From the NCBI GenBank assembly GCA_964513155.1, contig CAZEMA010000125.1, positions 1-6,499 of the forward strand: DNA of 6,499 bases. The letters are read 5' to 3'. Numbering within the stretch: position 1 is the first letter of the stretch; each line of letters begins with the position of its first letter. The position numbers and the translations under genes were made by a program. The notes under the pieces were generated by a model. The model had not been told where the DNA came from and made no database searches. It saw only the letters and a program-made list of their open reading frames with translations. This document shows positions 1 to 5,539 of this stretch, piece by piece. The stretch comes from DATEAV01 sp964513155 (GTDB lineage: Bacteria; Chloroflexota; Anaerolineae; Anaerolineales; E44-bin32).

Positions 1-13
1 GCCCTCACCCCGG

Positions 14-34
14 CCCTCTCCCGGAGGGAGAGGG
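14..34. repeat. Hairpin within a dispersed GC-rich intergenic repeat
   Basis: A perfect 9-bp inverted repeat, CCCTCTCCC then loop GGA then GGGAGAGGG. It sits in the longer context CCCTCACCCCGGCCCTCTCC beginning at position 2. This wording closely resembles a short interspersed repeat found many times between genes in several GC-rich bacteria, including Chloroflexota; that resemblance is from memory, and only one copy lies in the window. No T-run follows on either strand, so an intrinsic terminator of the usual kind is not shown. The repeat may continue to the left of the window. Confidence 0.55.
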
Positions 35-61
35 GGCAGGCTTGCCTCGCGGAGAATCGCG

Positions 62-82
62 CCGCCTGGCACAGCCAGGCGG
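62..82. terminator. Perfect hairpin downstream of tRNA-Asn, possible 3' processing or termination site
   Basis: CCGCCTGGC, loop ACA, GCCAGGCGG: a perfect 9-bp stem with a 3-base loop. On the minus strand it lies 42 bases beyond the 3' end of the tRNA-Asn gene, where a tRNA transcript would need to stop. No U-tract follows in either direction, so a standard intrinsic terminator is not supported. A U-tract-free hairpin stop, an RNase barrier, or part of the neighbouring dispersed repeat are all possible. Confidence 0.35.
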
Positions 83-124
83 TTACGGGCTCTGGGATGG
101 AGTCTGATATGGGGCTCAGCCAGG

Positions 125-197
125 CTCCTCGGCCAGGACTCGAACCTGGAACCCATCGGTTAACAGCCGATTGCTCTGCCGATTGAGCTACCGAGGA
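125..197 (-). tRNA. tRNA-Asn (anticodon GUU)
   Basis: Read on the minus strand, a 73-base cloverleaf is complete. The acceptor stem TCCTCGG (197-191) pairs with CCGAGGA (132-126), with discriminator G at 125. The D arm carries AGCTCAATCGGCAGAGC. The anticodon loop CTGTTAA (166-160) has GTT at 164-162, which reads asparagine codons. The T arm has GGTTCGAGTCC. The acceptor and TCCTCxGTAG start match bacterial tRNA-Asn as I know it. The three bases after the discriminator are CCT, so the 3' CCA is not fully encoded and must be completed by the CCA-adding enzyme. The gene stands alone, with its own promoter just upstream and a hairpin downstream. Confidence 0.97.
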
Positions 198-207
198 AGG
201 CGACGGG

Positions 208-235
208 ATTATACCGCACCCCAGAGGGCCGTCAA
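208..235 (-). promoter_or_regulatory. Sigma-70-type promoter of the tRNA-Asn gene
   Basis: On the minus strand TTGACG (235-230) is followed by a 16-base spacer and a perfect TATAAT (213-208). This matches the -35 and -10 consensus at 11 of 12 positions. The predicted transcription start is near 201, only about 4 bases before the mature tRNA 5' end at 197, so RNase P would remove a very short leader. Such a strong, tightly placed promoter fits a stable-RNA gene. Confidence 0.85.
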
Positions 236-380
236 GGCGAAGGCCATCAGGCCGCTGTCTTCGGGCCCGATGTTGCCTGTCCTTGAGGCAGCTGGCCGGG
301 TTTCGCGCCGGCGCTTGGCGGAGGGATTGGGAGGGCCGCGGTTCGATGGCCTGAAAGACTGGAGGGGATGCGGTCTGGGC

Positions 381-386
381 TATAAT
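381..386 (+). promoter_or_regulatory. -10 box of the DUF2085-DUF4126 operon, leaderless arrangement
   Basis: A perfect TATAAT ends 6 bases before the ATG at 393. With the usual 6-base gap between the -10 box and the start point, transcription would begin at the A of the start codon, giving a leaderless mRNA. This agrees with the lack of a Shine-Dalgarno sequence at a usable distance: the purine run GGAGGGG at 361-367 is about 25 bases away and would not be transcribed. No good -35 match is seen; the hexamers at spacings of 16 to 18 bases resemble ACTGGA. Confidence 0.7.
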
Positions 387-392
387 GGGACC

Positions 393-1226
393 ATGGCCTC
401 GCCTGCGACTGCGACTACCGCCCGCCCGACTGCCCGCCGCTTGCGGCTTGCAGGGCTGATGCTCCCGGCCGCGTTCGTCATCGGCCTGTGGCTGTATGCG
501 ACGCCGGGAGGGTTGCTGGGCAAGGCCGACGCGATCGGGTATGCCGTCTGCCACCGCATCGAGGCCCGGTCCTTCCACTTCAGCGACCGGCCTCTTCCCT
601 TGTGTGCCCGCTGCACTGGCATGTTTCTGGGAGCGATCGTGACGTTCTCTTTCTACGCCATGCTGCGTCGAGGACGGGCATCTTCCTTCCCGAAGCTGCC
701 GCTGCTCTTGACGTTGGGCGTCTTTGGCGCGGCGTTTGCTGTGGACGGCGTGAATTCCTACCTCAGCTTCTTCCCCAACGCCCCCCACCTCTACTCGCCC
801 ACCAATGCCCTGCGCCTGATCACTGGCACCCTGGTGGGAATCGCCTTGGCCAGCATCGTCTACCCTGGCTTCAACCAGGCAGCCTGGCGCGATTGGAGCC
901 CCGAACCCGCCCTGCGTTCATTCGGCGAACTGGCGCTTCTTGTGGCACTGGCCGGCGTGGCAGTGGCCGCTGTCCTGACCGGGAATCCCCTGCTACTCTA
1001 CCCCCTGGCGCTGATCAGCACCCTCGGGGTGCTCGTGCTGCTGACGACCGTCTACAGCATGATTCTGCTGATCGTGTTCAAGCGGGAGAATCAGGCAATT
1101 TCTTGGGGGCAGCTTGTCGGACTACTGACGACCGGCTTGACCCTGGCCATCAGCCAGATCGCCCTGATCGATCTGGTGCGTTATGTCCTCACCGGCACCT
1201 GGGCCGGTTTCAGCCTGTTGGTCTAA
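393..1226 (+). CDS. DUF2085 family polytopic membrane protein
   Basis: A 277-residue inner-membrane protein of unknown function, recognised as DUF2085. The family signature is present: CHR at residues 53-55, then a loop with R59 and F61-F63, then P69-LCARCTG-M77, followed by DGVNS at 118-122 and NALRLITGTLVG at 138-149. The closely spaced cysteines C53, C71 and C74 plus H54 look like a metal- or redox-type cluster at a membrane edge; this is inference. About six or seven hydrophobic spans are visible, near 22-37, 75-91, 102-119, 141-157, 177-196, 200-229 and 240-265. The start at ATG 393 is chosen because it is six bases after a perfect TATAAT and no ribosome binding site supports an earlier codon. 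The open frame continues upstream to 171 only by running back through the tRNA gene. Ten bases separate its stop from the next gene, so the two are probably co-transcribed. Family assignment is firm; function is unknown. Confidence 0.9.
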   Translation: MASPATATTARPTARRLRLAGLMLPAAFVIGLWLYATPGGLLGKADAIGYAVCHRIEARSFHFSDRPLPLCARCTGMFLGAIVTFSFYAMLRRGRASSFPKLPLLLTLGVFGAAFAVDGVNSYLSFFPNAPHLYSPTNALRLITGTLVGIALASIVYPGFNQAAWRDWSPEPALRSFGELALLVALAGVAVAAVLTGNPLLLYPLALISTLGVLVLLTTVYSMILLIVFKRENQAISWGQLVGLLTTGLTLAISQIALIDLVRYVLTGTWAGFSLLV

Positions 1227-1231
1227 GGAGG
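1225..1231 (+). promoter_or_regulatory. Shine-Dalgarno site that fixes the GTG start of the DUF4126 gene
   Basis: AAGGAGG is a full-strength anti-16S match. It overlaps the TAA stop of the preceding gene and lies 5 bases before GTG 1237. It argues strongly against the in-frame ATG at 1183, which would sit inside the DUF2085 gene and add a non-homologous tail. Overlap with the stop codon suggests that ribosomes finishing the first gene can reload on the second. Confidence 0.88.
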
Positions 1232-1236
1232 TCTCT

Positions 1237-1806
1237 GTGGAGGGGTTGGCGGGCATCTTCTCGGCTTTCGGCCTGTCGGCCAGCGCTGGCCTGAATGCCT
1301 ATGTGCCGTTGCTGGTCGTGGCCTTGATTGCCCGGTTCACGGACTGGATCAACCTGTCGCCGCCTTGGGATGCGCTGGAAAGCTGGTGGGTCATCGGAGC
1401 CCTGGTCGTCCTCGGCCTGGTTGAGTTCTTTGCCGACAAGGTGCCGGCTGTCAATCATGTCAACGACATCCTGCAGACGGTTGTGCGGCCGGTGGCGGGG
1501 GCGATCCTGTTTGCCTCGAGCGCCCATGTCGTCTCGGACCTGCATCCCGTTATTGCCGTCATCGCTGGGCTGCTCGTCGCCGGCAGCGTCCACGTGGTCA
1601 AATCGGCTGCAATCCGTCCGGCGGTTACGGCAACGACGGCGGGCACCGGCAACGTGCCGGTGAGCATCGCCGAGGATGTGGTGGCCACCGTGCTCTCAAT
1701 CCTGTCCGTTGTCGTACCGGTACTCATCGCCGCCTTGATCATCGTCGTGACGGCCTTCATCATCTGGTGGATGTGGCGCCGGGCCCGGCGAGCGCAAAGC
1801 GCGTAA
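1237..1806 (+). CDS. DUF4126 family membrane protein
   Basis: A 189-residue integral membrane protein matching DUF4126 in length and motif order. The N-terminal segment has GLSASAGLNAYVPLLVV (residues 12-28). A conserved central block reads LVEFFADKVPAVNHVND (61-77), then TVVRPVAGA (81-89), all hallmarks of the family. Hydrophobic spans lie near 5-33, 51-66, 84-97, 103-121 and 148-180. The C-terminus is basic (WRRARRAQSA) and probably cytoplasmic. The GTG start is chosen for the AAGGAGG site 5 bases upstream. The conserved charged and polar residues (E63, D67, K68, D77, R84) inside a hydrophobic protein suggest a transport or channel role, but no function is established that I know of. It is the second gene of a two-gene operon with DUF2085. 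The hairpin inside the gene at 1644-1662 is coding sequence and not taken as regulatory. Confidence 0.9.
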   Translation: MEGLAGIFSAFGLSASAGLNAYVPLLVVALIARFTDWINLSPPWDALESWWVIGALVVLGLVEFFADKVPAVNHVNDILQTVVRPVAGAILFASSAHVVSDLHPVIAVIAGLLVAGSVHVVKSAAIRPAVTATTAGTGNVPVSIAEDVVATVLSILSVVVPVLIAALIIVVTAFIIWWMWRRARRAQSA

Positions 1807-1833
1807 TGGGCCTGGCCCCATCTGGCCACCCGA

Positions 1834-1842
1834 TGCTATCAT
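1834..1842 (+). promoter_or_regulatory. Possible extended -10 promoter of the small membrane-protein gene
   Basis: TGCTATCAT fits the extended -10 pattern TGnTATnnT, one mismatch from TATAAT. It lies in the 52-base gap between DUF4126 and the 70-residue gene. A start point near 1849 would fall within or next to the ribosome binding site, giving a very short leader, so transcription from further upstream may matter more. No -35 element is visible. The gene could also simply be read from the operon promoter. Confidence 0.4.
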
Positions 1843-1847
1843 CTGAC

Positions 1848-1853
1848 AGGAGG
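1848..1853 (+). promoter_or_regulatory. Ribosome binding site of the 70-residue gene
   Basis: AGGAGG, 5 bases before ATG 1859. The exact core and ideal spacing are the main reason to accept this short reading frame as a real gene. Confidence 0.8.
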
Positions 1854-1858
1854 AACCT

Positions 1859-2071
1859 ATGACCATCGAACCTGGAACCCCGATCGTTGAGCCCCCGGTC
1901 GTCGAACCTGTGCCAGAGAAGAAACGCTCCAAGACCTGGCTCATTATCCTGATCGTTGTCGTGGTCTTATGCTGTCTGTCCGCGGCGGCGCTCGCCGTCC
2001 TCTACTGGTGGGTGTGGCCGGCCCTGAAGGGGTGGTTCGGGTACGCGTTGGTGCCGCTTCTGACGGCCTAG
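1859..2071 (+). CDS. Small single-span membrane protein, 70 residues, unknown function
   Basis: No family recognised. The protein has three parts. Residues 1-20 are rich in Pro, Glu and Val (EPGTPIVEPPVVEPVPE), probably disordered. A basic patch KKRSK follows (21-25). A long hydrophobic stretch runs at about 27-52, containing a CC pair (38-39) and ending in an aromatic belt YWWVW (49-53). A short tail with P54 and W59 follows and may re-enter the membrane. By the positive-inside rule the acidic, proline-rich N-terminus is cytoplasmic. The gene has an AGGAGG site 5 bases before ATG. It follows two other membrane-protein genes on the same strand, so it may belong with them, but a possible promoter in the 52-base gap could make it independent. 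Short Pro/Glu-KKR-TM proteins of this general look occur in Chloroflexota, by memory. Translation is likely; function is unknown. Confidence 0.75.
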   Translation: MTIEPGTPIVEPPVVEPVPEKKRSKTWLIILIVVVVLCCLSAAALAVLYWWVWPALKGWFGYALVPLLTA

Positions 2072-2194
2072 TGGACCGGTAGCCCCCTCGCGTTCGGCCC
2101 GACTTGCAGGTAGAAGACCGGACACAAGTCTCCTGCCGGCACCCACCGGGGGATTGCAGATTTCCGGCGATTGCTCAGAGTGGCTGATGCGTTA
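2072..2194. other. Convergent intergenic region, no gene seen
   Basis: The gap between the plus-strand membrane-protein genes and the minus-strand operon. No start codon with a ribosome binding site, tRNA or clear promoter is visible. A loose pairing of GCAGG near 2105 with CCTGC near 2132, with an inner AGAC/GTCT, is too weak to call. Transcripts from both sides would end here, but no T-rich intrinsic terminator was found for the plus-strand genes. Confidence 0.5.
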
Positions 2195-2219
2195 GCGCCC
2201 CGGGTTTACCCCGGGGCGC
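2195..2219. terminator. GC hairpin enclosing the DUF402 stop codon, likely operon end
   Basis: GCGCCCCGGG (2195-2204), loop TTTAC (2205-2209), CCCGGGGCGC (2210-2219): a perfect 10-bp stem made only of G and C. The loop holds the TAA stop (2208-2206) of the minus-strand DUF402 gene, and one arm encodes its last residues. Its place between two converging gene groups fits a transcription end or an mRNA-stabilising 3' structure. No U-tract follows on either strand (TAACGC on the minus strand, GGGCGA on the plus strand), so standard intrinsic termination is not demonstrated. Confidence 0.5.
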
Positions 2220-2697
2220 GGGCGAGCGCCTCAAACGGCCCCTCCCGCCGGATGACCTGCGCCTGCAGGTCTGCCAGTGCCTGCAATGCTTGCTGCCGCT
2301 CCTCCAAGCTCAGTGTGAGCCCGACGAACTCCTCCTCATCCAGTACCATCCAGCGACCGTGAGGGAAGACAATCAGGTCAAGGGCCAGGTCTTCGGCATA
2401 GACGTGGTCCGCGCCTGGACTGAGCCTAGCCGGCCGCGTGATGTTGCAGTACCAGCCCTTGAGTTGCCCGTTGTCGCGGTCGTAGATCGTGAAGATGTTG
2501 TACCACCGGTCAGCATAGTAGGTTTCGACGAAGCGGTCGCCCCGACGCAGGCGAAATCCTGAGAGATCCAGCTCCTCCGGGTCGAAGAACGCCTCGAGAA
2601 CCACACAGTTCCCATCCTGCGAGACCAGGTCGCCAGAGTACTCCAGGAGCTGCTGGCCACGTTCGTTGAGCTTGTGGACGGTGATGGATCGGGTCAT
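2206..2697 (-). CDS. DUF402 domain protein, predicted nucleoside/organic phosphate hydrolase, last gene of thi operon
   Basis: A 163-residue soluble protein of the DUF402 family, which includes B. subtilis-type nucleoside di/triphosphatases, the fosfomycin enzyme FomD and the C-terminal part of archaeal FAU-1. These enzymes use divalent metals to cut phosphoanhydride bonds. Family features seen: RGDRFVETYYADRWYNIF at 52-69, KGWYCNI at 80-86, an acidic block DLALDLIVF with D103 and D107 at 103-111, and GRWMVLDEEEF at 114-124, whose acidic residues would bind metal. The C-terminal 35 residues look helical (EERQQALQALADLQ). Length is typical. ATG overlaps the stop of the ATPase gene as ATGA (2697-2694), and no good ribosome binding site is present, so it is probably translated by coupling. 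This locks its production to the thiamine importer. Substrate is not shown; a thiamine phosphate or a nucleotide is inference. A role in RNA binding, as in FAU-1, cannot be excluded. Confidence 0.88.
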   Translation of the reverse strand: MTRSITVHKLNERGQQLLEYSGDLVSQDGNCVVLEAFFDPEELDLSGFRLRRGDRFVETYYADRWYNIFTIYDRDNGQLKGWYCNITRPARLSPGADHVYAEDLALDLIVFPHGRWMVLDEEEFVGLTLSLEERQQALQALADLQAQVIRREGPFEALARAPG

Positions 2698-3749
2698 GGC
2701 AGCACTTGGACCGCCTCGGGGGCCAAGGTCAGGCGCAGGCTCTCGCCGATGGCCGGTATCCGTTCAGTCGAGGGGATGTCGAACACAAGGGGCCTCCCCT
2801 TGACCTCGATCTTCAGCCGGCTCATTCCTCCCCGGAACGCGATCTCTGTCACCCGGCCCTCGATGGGTGTTCCCTCCGCCCCTCGCAGGTGGGCGCCATC
2901 GGGCCGCAGGAGGACGGTCACCGGGCCGGAGGCCGGGGCCGTGCCGGACAGCACGCCGATGGGCGTCTCGATCAGGCGGCCGTCCTCCTGGCGGGCTCGC
3001 CCCGGCAGCAGGTTGCCCAGGCCGAGGAACCTGGCGACGAAGACCGAGGCCGGCTTCCGGTAGACGACCTCGGGAGTGCCGATCTGCGCTACCCGGCCGG
3101 CGTTCATGACGACGACCCGGTCGGCCAGCGCGAAAGCCTCCTCCTGGTCATGGGTGACGTAGAGCGTGGTCTGCGAACACTGGCCGATGGGAGCGGCCGA
3201 TTGGTGGCGAAGGATGCGCGGCAGATCCAATAGGAGCTGCTCGCGCAACGTCCGGTCGAGGGCGCCAAGCGGCTCATCCAGCATCACCAGGCACGGCCGC
3301 GGCGCCAGGGTCCGGGCGAGGGCCACCCGCTGTTGCTCCCCGCCAGACAGCGTGTCCACCGAACGGGCCTCAAACCCGGGGAGATCGACCAGCTCCAGGA
3401 CTTCGGCCACCCTGCGGGCAACCCCGTCGGCGGAGGCTCCGCTCATCCGCAGGCCGAAGGCTACGTTCTCGAAGATGTTCATGTGTGGGAAGAGGGCGTA
3501 GTCCTGGAACATCAAGCCGAAGCCGCGACGATGGGTCGGAACGTTGTCGAGCGGGAGGCCATCCCAGTACACCTGGCCGGTATCGGGCCTCTCCAGGCCG
3601 GCGATAAGTGAAAGCAGGGTCGACTTGCCGCAGCCGCTTGGGCCGAGGACGGCAACGATCTCTCCCTGCGACACCTCGAACGAAATGCCATCGACGGCAT
3701 GGGTTGCCCCATAGGACCTGTGCAGGTCGATCAGTTGGAGGCCTGTCAC
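2694..3749 (-). CDS. thiQ: Thiamine ABC transporter ATP-binding protein with TOBE domain
   Basis: Hydrolyses ATP on the cytoplasmic face to drive thiamine import through ThiP. 351 residues from GTG 3749. The nucleotide-binding domain is complete: Walker A GPSGCGKST (36-44), Q-loop Q82, signature LSGGEQQ (134-140), Walker B CLVMLDEP (153-160, catalytic E159), D-loop ALD (163-165) and switch H200 in YVTHDQEEAF. A C-terminal TOBE-type domain covers roughly 240-350 (LLRPDGAHL at 280-288). E. coli ThiQ is about 232 residues and lacks this domain, so this protein resembles FbpC/PotA types; the thiamine assignment rests on the ThiB neighbour. Residues 180-195 (LRHQSAAPIGQCSQ) look a few residues longer than usual. 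GTG 3749 is preferred because AAGGAG lies 10 bases upstream and homologous proteins start at this point. ATG 3788, 14 bases after the thiP stop, would add 13 residues (MASPRQEPRSRLG) and has no ribosome binding site, but remains possible. Confidence 0.93.
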   Translation of the reverse strand: MTGLQLIDLHRSYGATHAVDGISFEVSQGEIVAVLGPSGCGKSTLLSLIAGLERPDTGQVYWDGLPLDNVPTHRRGFGLMFQDYALFPHMNIFENVAFGLRMSGASADGVARRVAEVLELVDLPGFEARSVDTLSGGEQQRVALARTLAPRPCLVMLDEPLGALDRTLREQLLLDLPRILRHQSAAPIGQCSQTTLYVTHDQEEAFALADRVVVMNAGRVAQIGTPEVVYRKPASVFVARFLGLGNLLPGRARQEDGRLIETPIGVLSGTAPASGPVTVLLRPDGAHLRGAEGTPIEGRVTEIAFRGGMSRLKIEVKGRPLVFDIPSTERIPAIGESLRLTLAPEAVQVLP

Positions 3750-3759
3750 ACCAAGTCGA

Positions 3760-3765
3760 CTCCTT
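3760..3765 (-). promoter_or_regulatory. Ribosome binding site supporting the GTG start of thiQ
   Basis: AAGGAG on the minus strand, 10 bases before GTG 3749. Spacing is a little long, but it is the only good match near either candidate start. It lies inside the frame if ATG 3788 is used instead. Confidence 0.5.
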
Positions 3766-3802
3766 GGCTCTTGCCGCGGCGAAGCCATCGGCCAGCGCTG
3801 AG

Positions 3803-5539
3803 CTAGAACTCGCTCCCCTCGCCGATGCGCAGCCGTTCAATGGTCAGCATCCCCCCGCCGCAGACGAGCATCAGGATCGTGCTCAGGGCGAGGGCCTGGC
3901 CGTAGTTGAGGGCGCCGGGCTGGGAGAGAAACCGGTAGATGACGAGAGGGACGGTTGGATACTCGGGTCGGGCGACGAGGGCCGTGGCCCCGAATTCCCC
4001 GAGGCTGATCATGAAGGCGAACGTGGCGGCGACGAGTGTCGCTCTTCCCACCAGAGGCAGATCGATCCTGCGGACTACTTGGGGCGGGGCGGCGCCGAGA
4101 ACGGCGGCCGCCTGGCGCAGGCGGGGCCGGATGCTGCGCAATGCCGGCGTCAGGCTGCGGACGACGAATGGAAAGGCCACTAACGTGTGGGCCAGAGGTA
4201 CGATCAGGGGCGAGGCACGCAGGTCAAGTGGAGGATGATCCAGGGCGACGATGAATCCGAGGCCGAGGGTGACGGCTGAGGTGCCCAGCGGCAGCATCAG
4301 GATCGGATCGAGCACGCGGCTGGCGATCGTCTCGCGCCGATGGGCAAGCGCCCAGGCGGCGGGCATGCCCAACGCCAGCGCCAAGAGAACCGTCGCACTG
4401 GCGTAGCCCAGTGACACGCCGATGGCCGTCGTGGGTGGAACGTAGAAGAGCGACTGGCGCGGGTTGCGGGACAACTCCTGGTAGAAGGCGAGAGTCAATC
4501 CCCGGCTGAATGGGCCGTGCTGGCCGCGTTCCGGATCGAGTCGGGCGAAGGAGCGGGCGGCCAACGCCAGTAGCGGCGTGGTGAGCAGGAAGAGGAGCAA
4601 CGCTATGAAGGCCCCAGCCGCCAGCCGGCTGCGCCAGGTGCGCAGGGGCCCACGAGTGTGGGCTGGGAGCTTGAGCGGAAGCGGCTGGGAGACTCTGGCC
4701 AAGAGGCGCGTATAGAGGATGGTTAGCCCGAGCGTGCACGCGATCTGGAGCAGGGACAGAGCCGCGGCCATCGGCAGGTTGAGCAGGCTGATGGTCTGGC
4801 GGTAGATCTCGACCTCCATCGTGGCGAAGCCTGGGCCGCCCAGGACGAGAATGACGCCAAAGGAGGTGAAGTCGAAGATGAACACGAGCAAGGCGGCGGC
4901 AGCGATAGCCGGCGCCAGCAGGGGCAGCGTGACGTGGCGCAGCGTCCGCCAGCGGCCGGCGCCCAACGTCTGGGCAGCCTGGCCCAGACGGGGATCGAGG
5001 CGGGCCCAGAAGTCGCCTACGATGCGCAGGACGATGGTCGTGTTGTAGAAGACGTGGGCGATCAGGATCGCCGTGAGGGTATTGAGGATCTGAACGGGCG
5101 GCTCGGCAAGGCCGAGGACCTGCATCAGCCCGAGGTTGAGCCAGCCGCGGGGACCAAGGAGCGCGTTGAAAGCAGCGGCAACGACCAGGGTCGGCATGAC
5201 AAAGGGGATCCCCGTCAAGGCTCGCAAGAGAGACTTGCCCCGGAAGTCATAGCGGGCAAGCAGGTACGCGCCGGGGAGGCCGAGGAGCAGCGTGAGCGCA
5301 GTGGACAGGACGGCCTGCCAGATCGTGAACCAGACCACCCCTCGGATCGAGGCTGAGGTGAGAAGGGAGATGAATGGCGTGGCGGGGCCGGTCGGGCTGC
5401 GCCGGAGGCTGAAGCCCAGGATGCTGCCCATCGGGTAGAAGTAGAACAGCGCCAGGAAGGCCAGGGGCGCCAGCCAGAGTGTGAGGCCACCCAGCGCCGT
5501 CCTGAAGCGGCGGGCAGGGACGGATCGGGCGGGGTTCAC
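3803..5539 (-). CDS. thiP: Thiamine ABC transporter permease, two fused membrane domains
   Basis: The membrane channel of the thiamine importer. At 578 residues it is double length, as is normal for ThiP and FbpB: two BPD_transp_1 domains in one chain replace a permease dimer. Each half carries an EAA loop that docks onto the ATPase. The first is QAAQTLGAGRWRTLRHVTLP at 187-206, the second QAAAVLGAAPPQVVRRIDLP at 476-495, both with the invariant G and the closing LP. About twelve hydrophobic spans are visible, the first at 17-43. A basic linker near 280-305 joins the halves. The start GTG 5539 is preferred because it forms a GTGA overlap with the thiB stop (5538-5536), the same coupling style as thiQ-DUF402. 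An upstream in-frame TTG at 5560 would add seven residues (MDRDRPA) and overlap thiB by 25 bases. Its thiamine specificity is inferred from ThiB. Confidence 0.93.
   Translation of the reverse strand: MNPARSVPARRFRTALGGLTLWLAPLAFLALFYFYPMGSILGFSLRRSPTGPATPFISLLTSASIRGVVWFTIWQAVLSTALTLLLGLPGAYLLARYDFRGKSLLRALTGIPFVMPTLVVAAAFNALLGPRGWLNLGLMQVLGLAEPPVQILNTLTAILIAHVFYNTTIVLRIVGDFWARLDPRLGQAAQTLGAGRWRTLRHVTLPLLAPAIAAAALLVFIFDFTSFGVILVLGGPGFATMEVEIYRQTISLLNLPMAAALSLLQIACTLGLTILYTRLLARVSQPLPLKLPAHTRGPLRTWRSRLAAGAFIALLLFLLTTPLLALAARSFARLDPERGQHGPFSRGLTLAFYQELSRNPRQSLFYVPPTTAIGVSLGYASATVLLALALGMPAAWALAHRRETIASRVLDPILMLPLGTSAVTLGLGFIVALDHPPLDLRASPLIVPLAHTLVAFPFVVRSLTPALRSIRPRLRQAAAVLGAAPPQVVRRIDLPLVGRATLVAATFAFMISLGEFGATALVARPEYPTVPLVIYRFLSQPGALNYGQALALSTILMLVCGGGMLTIERLRIGEGSEF

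Noticed and set aside
171..392. Upstream extension of the DUF2085 reading frame back to 171
   Set aside because: It runs through the tRNA-Asn gene and both promoters, has no ribosome binding site, and the added residues are Arg/Gly-rich with no family likeness. ATG 393 after TATAAT is far better.
1183..1236. ATG 1183 as start of the DUF4126 gene
   Set aside because: It lies inside the DUF2085 gene without a ribosome binding site, while GTG 1237 has AAGGAGG at ideal spacing and matches where the family begins.
488..1294. 268-codon plus-strand open frame overlapping DUF2085
   Set aside because: Out-of-frame shadow of a GC-rich gene: Arg/Pro/His-rich translation, no ribosome binding site, no family motif.
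1644..1662. CACCGGC-AACGT-GCCGGTG hairpin
   Set aside because: Lies within the DUF4126 coding region, encoding the GTGNVPV segment, with no sign of a regulatory role.
2105..2136. Possible stem GCAGG...CCTGC with inner AGAC/GTCT as terminator of the plus-strand genes
   Set aside because: Short, interrupted stems with a four-base bulge and no U-tract; this is near what chance would give in GC-rich DNA.
3608..4183. 191-codon plus-strand open frame opposite thiP and thiQ
   Set aside because: Antisense to two clearly identified genes, with low-complexity Gly/Glu/Arg composition and no start signals. Long shadows are expected at this GC content.
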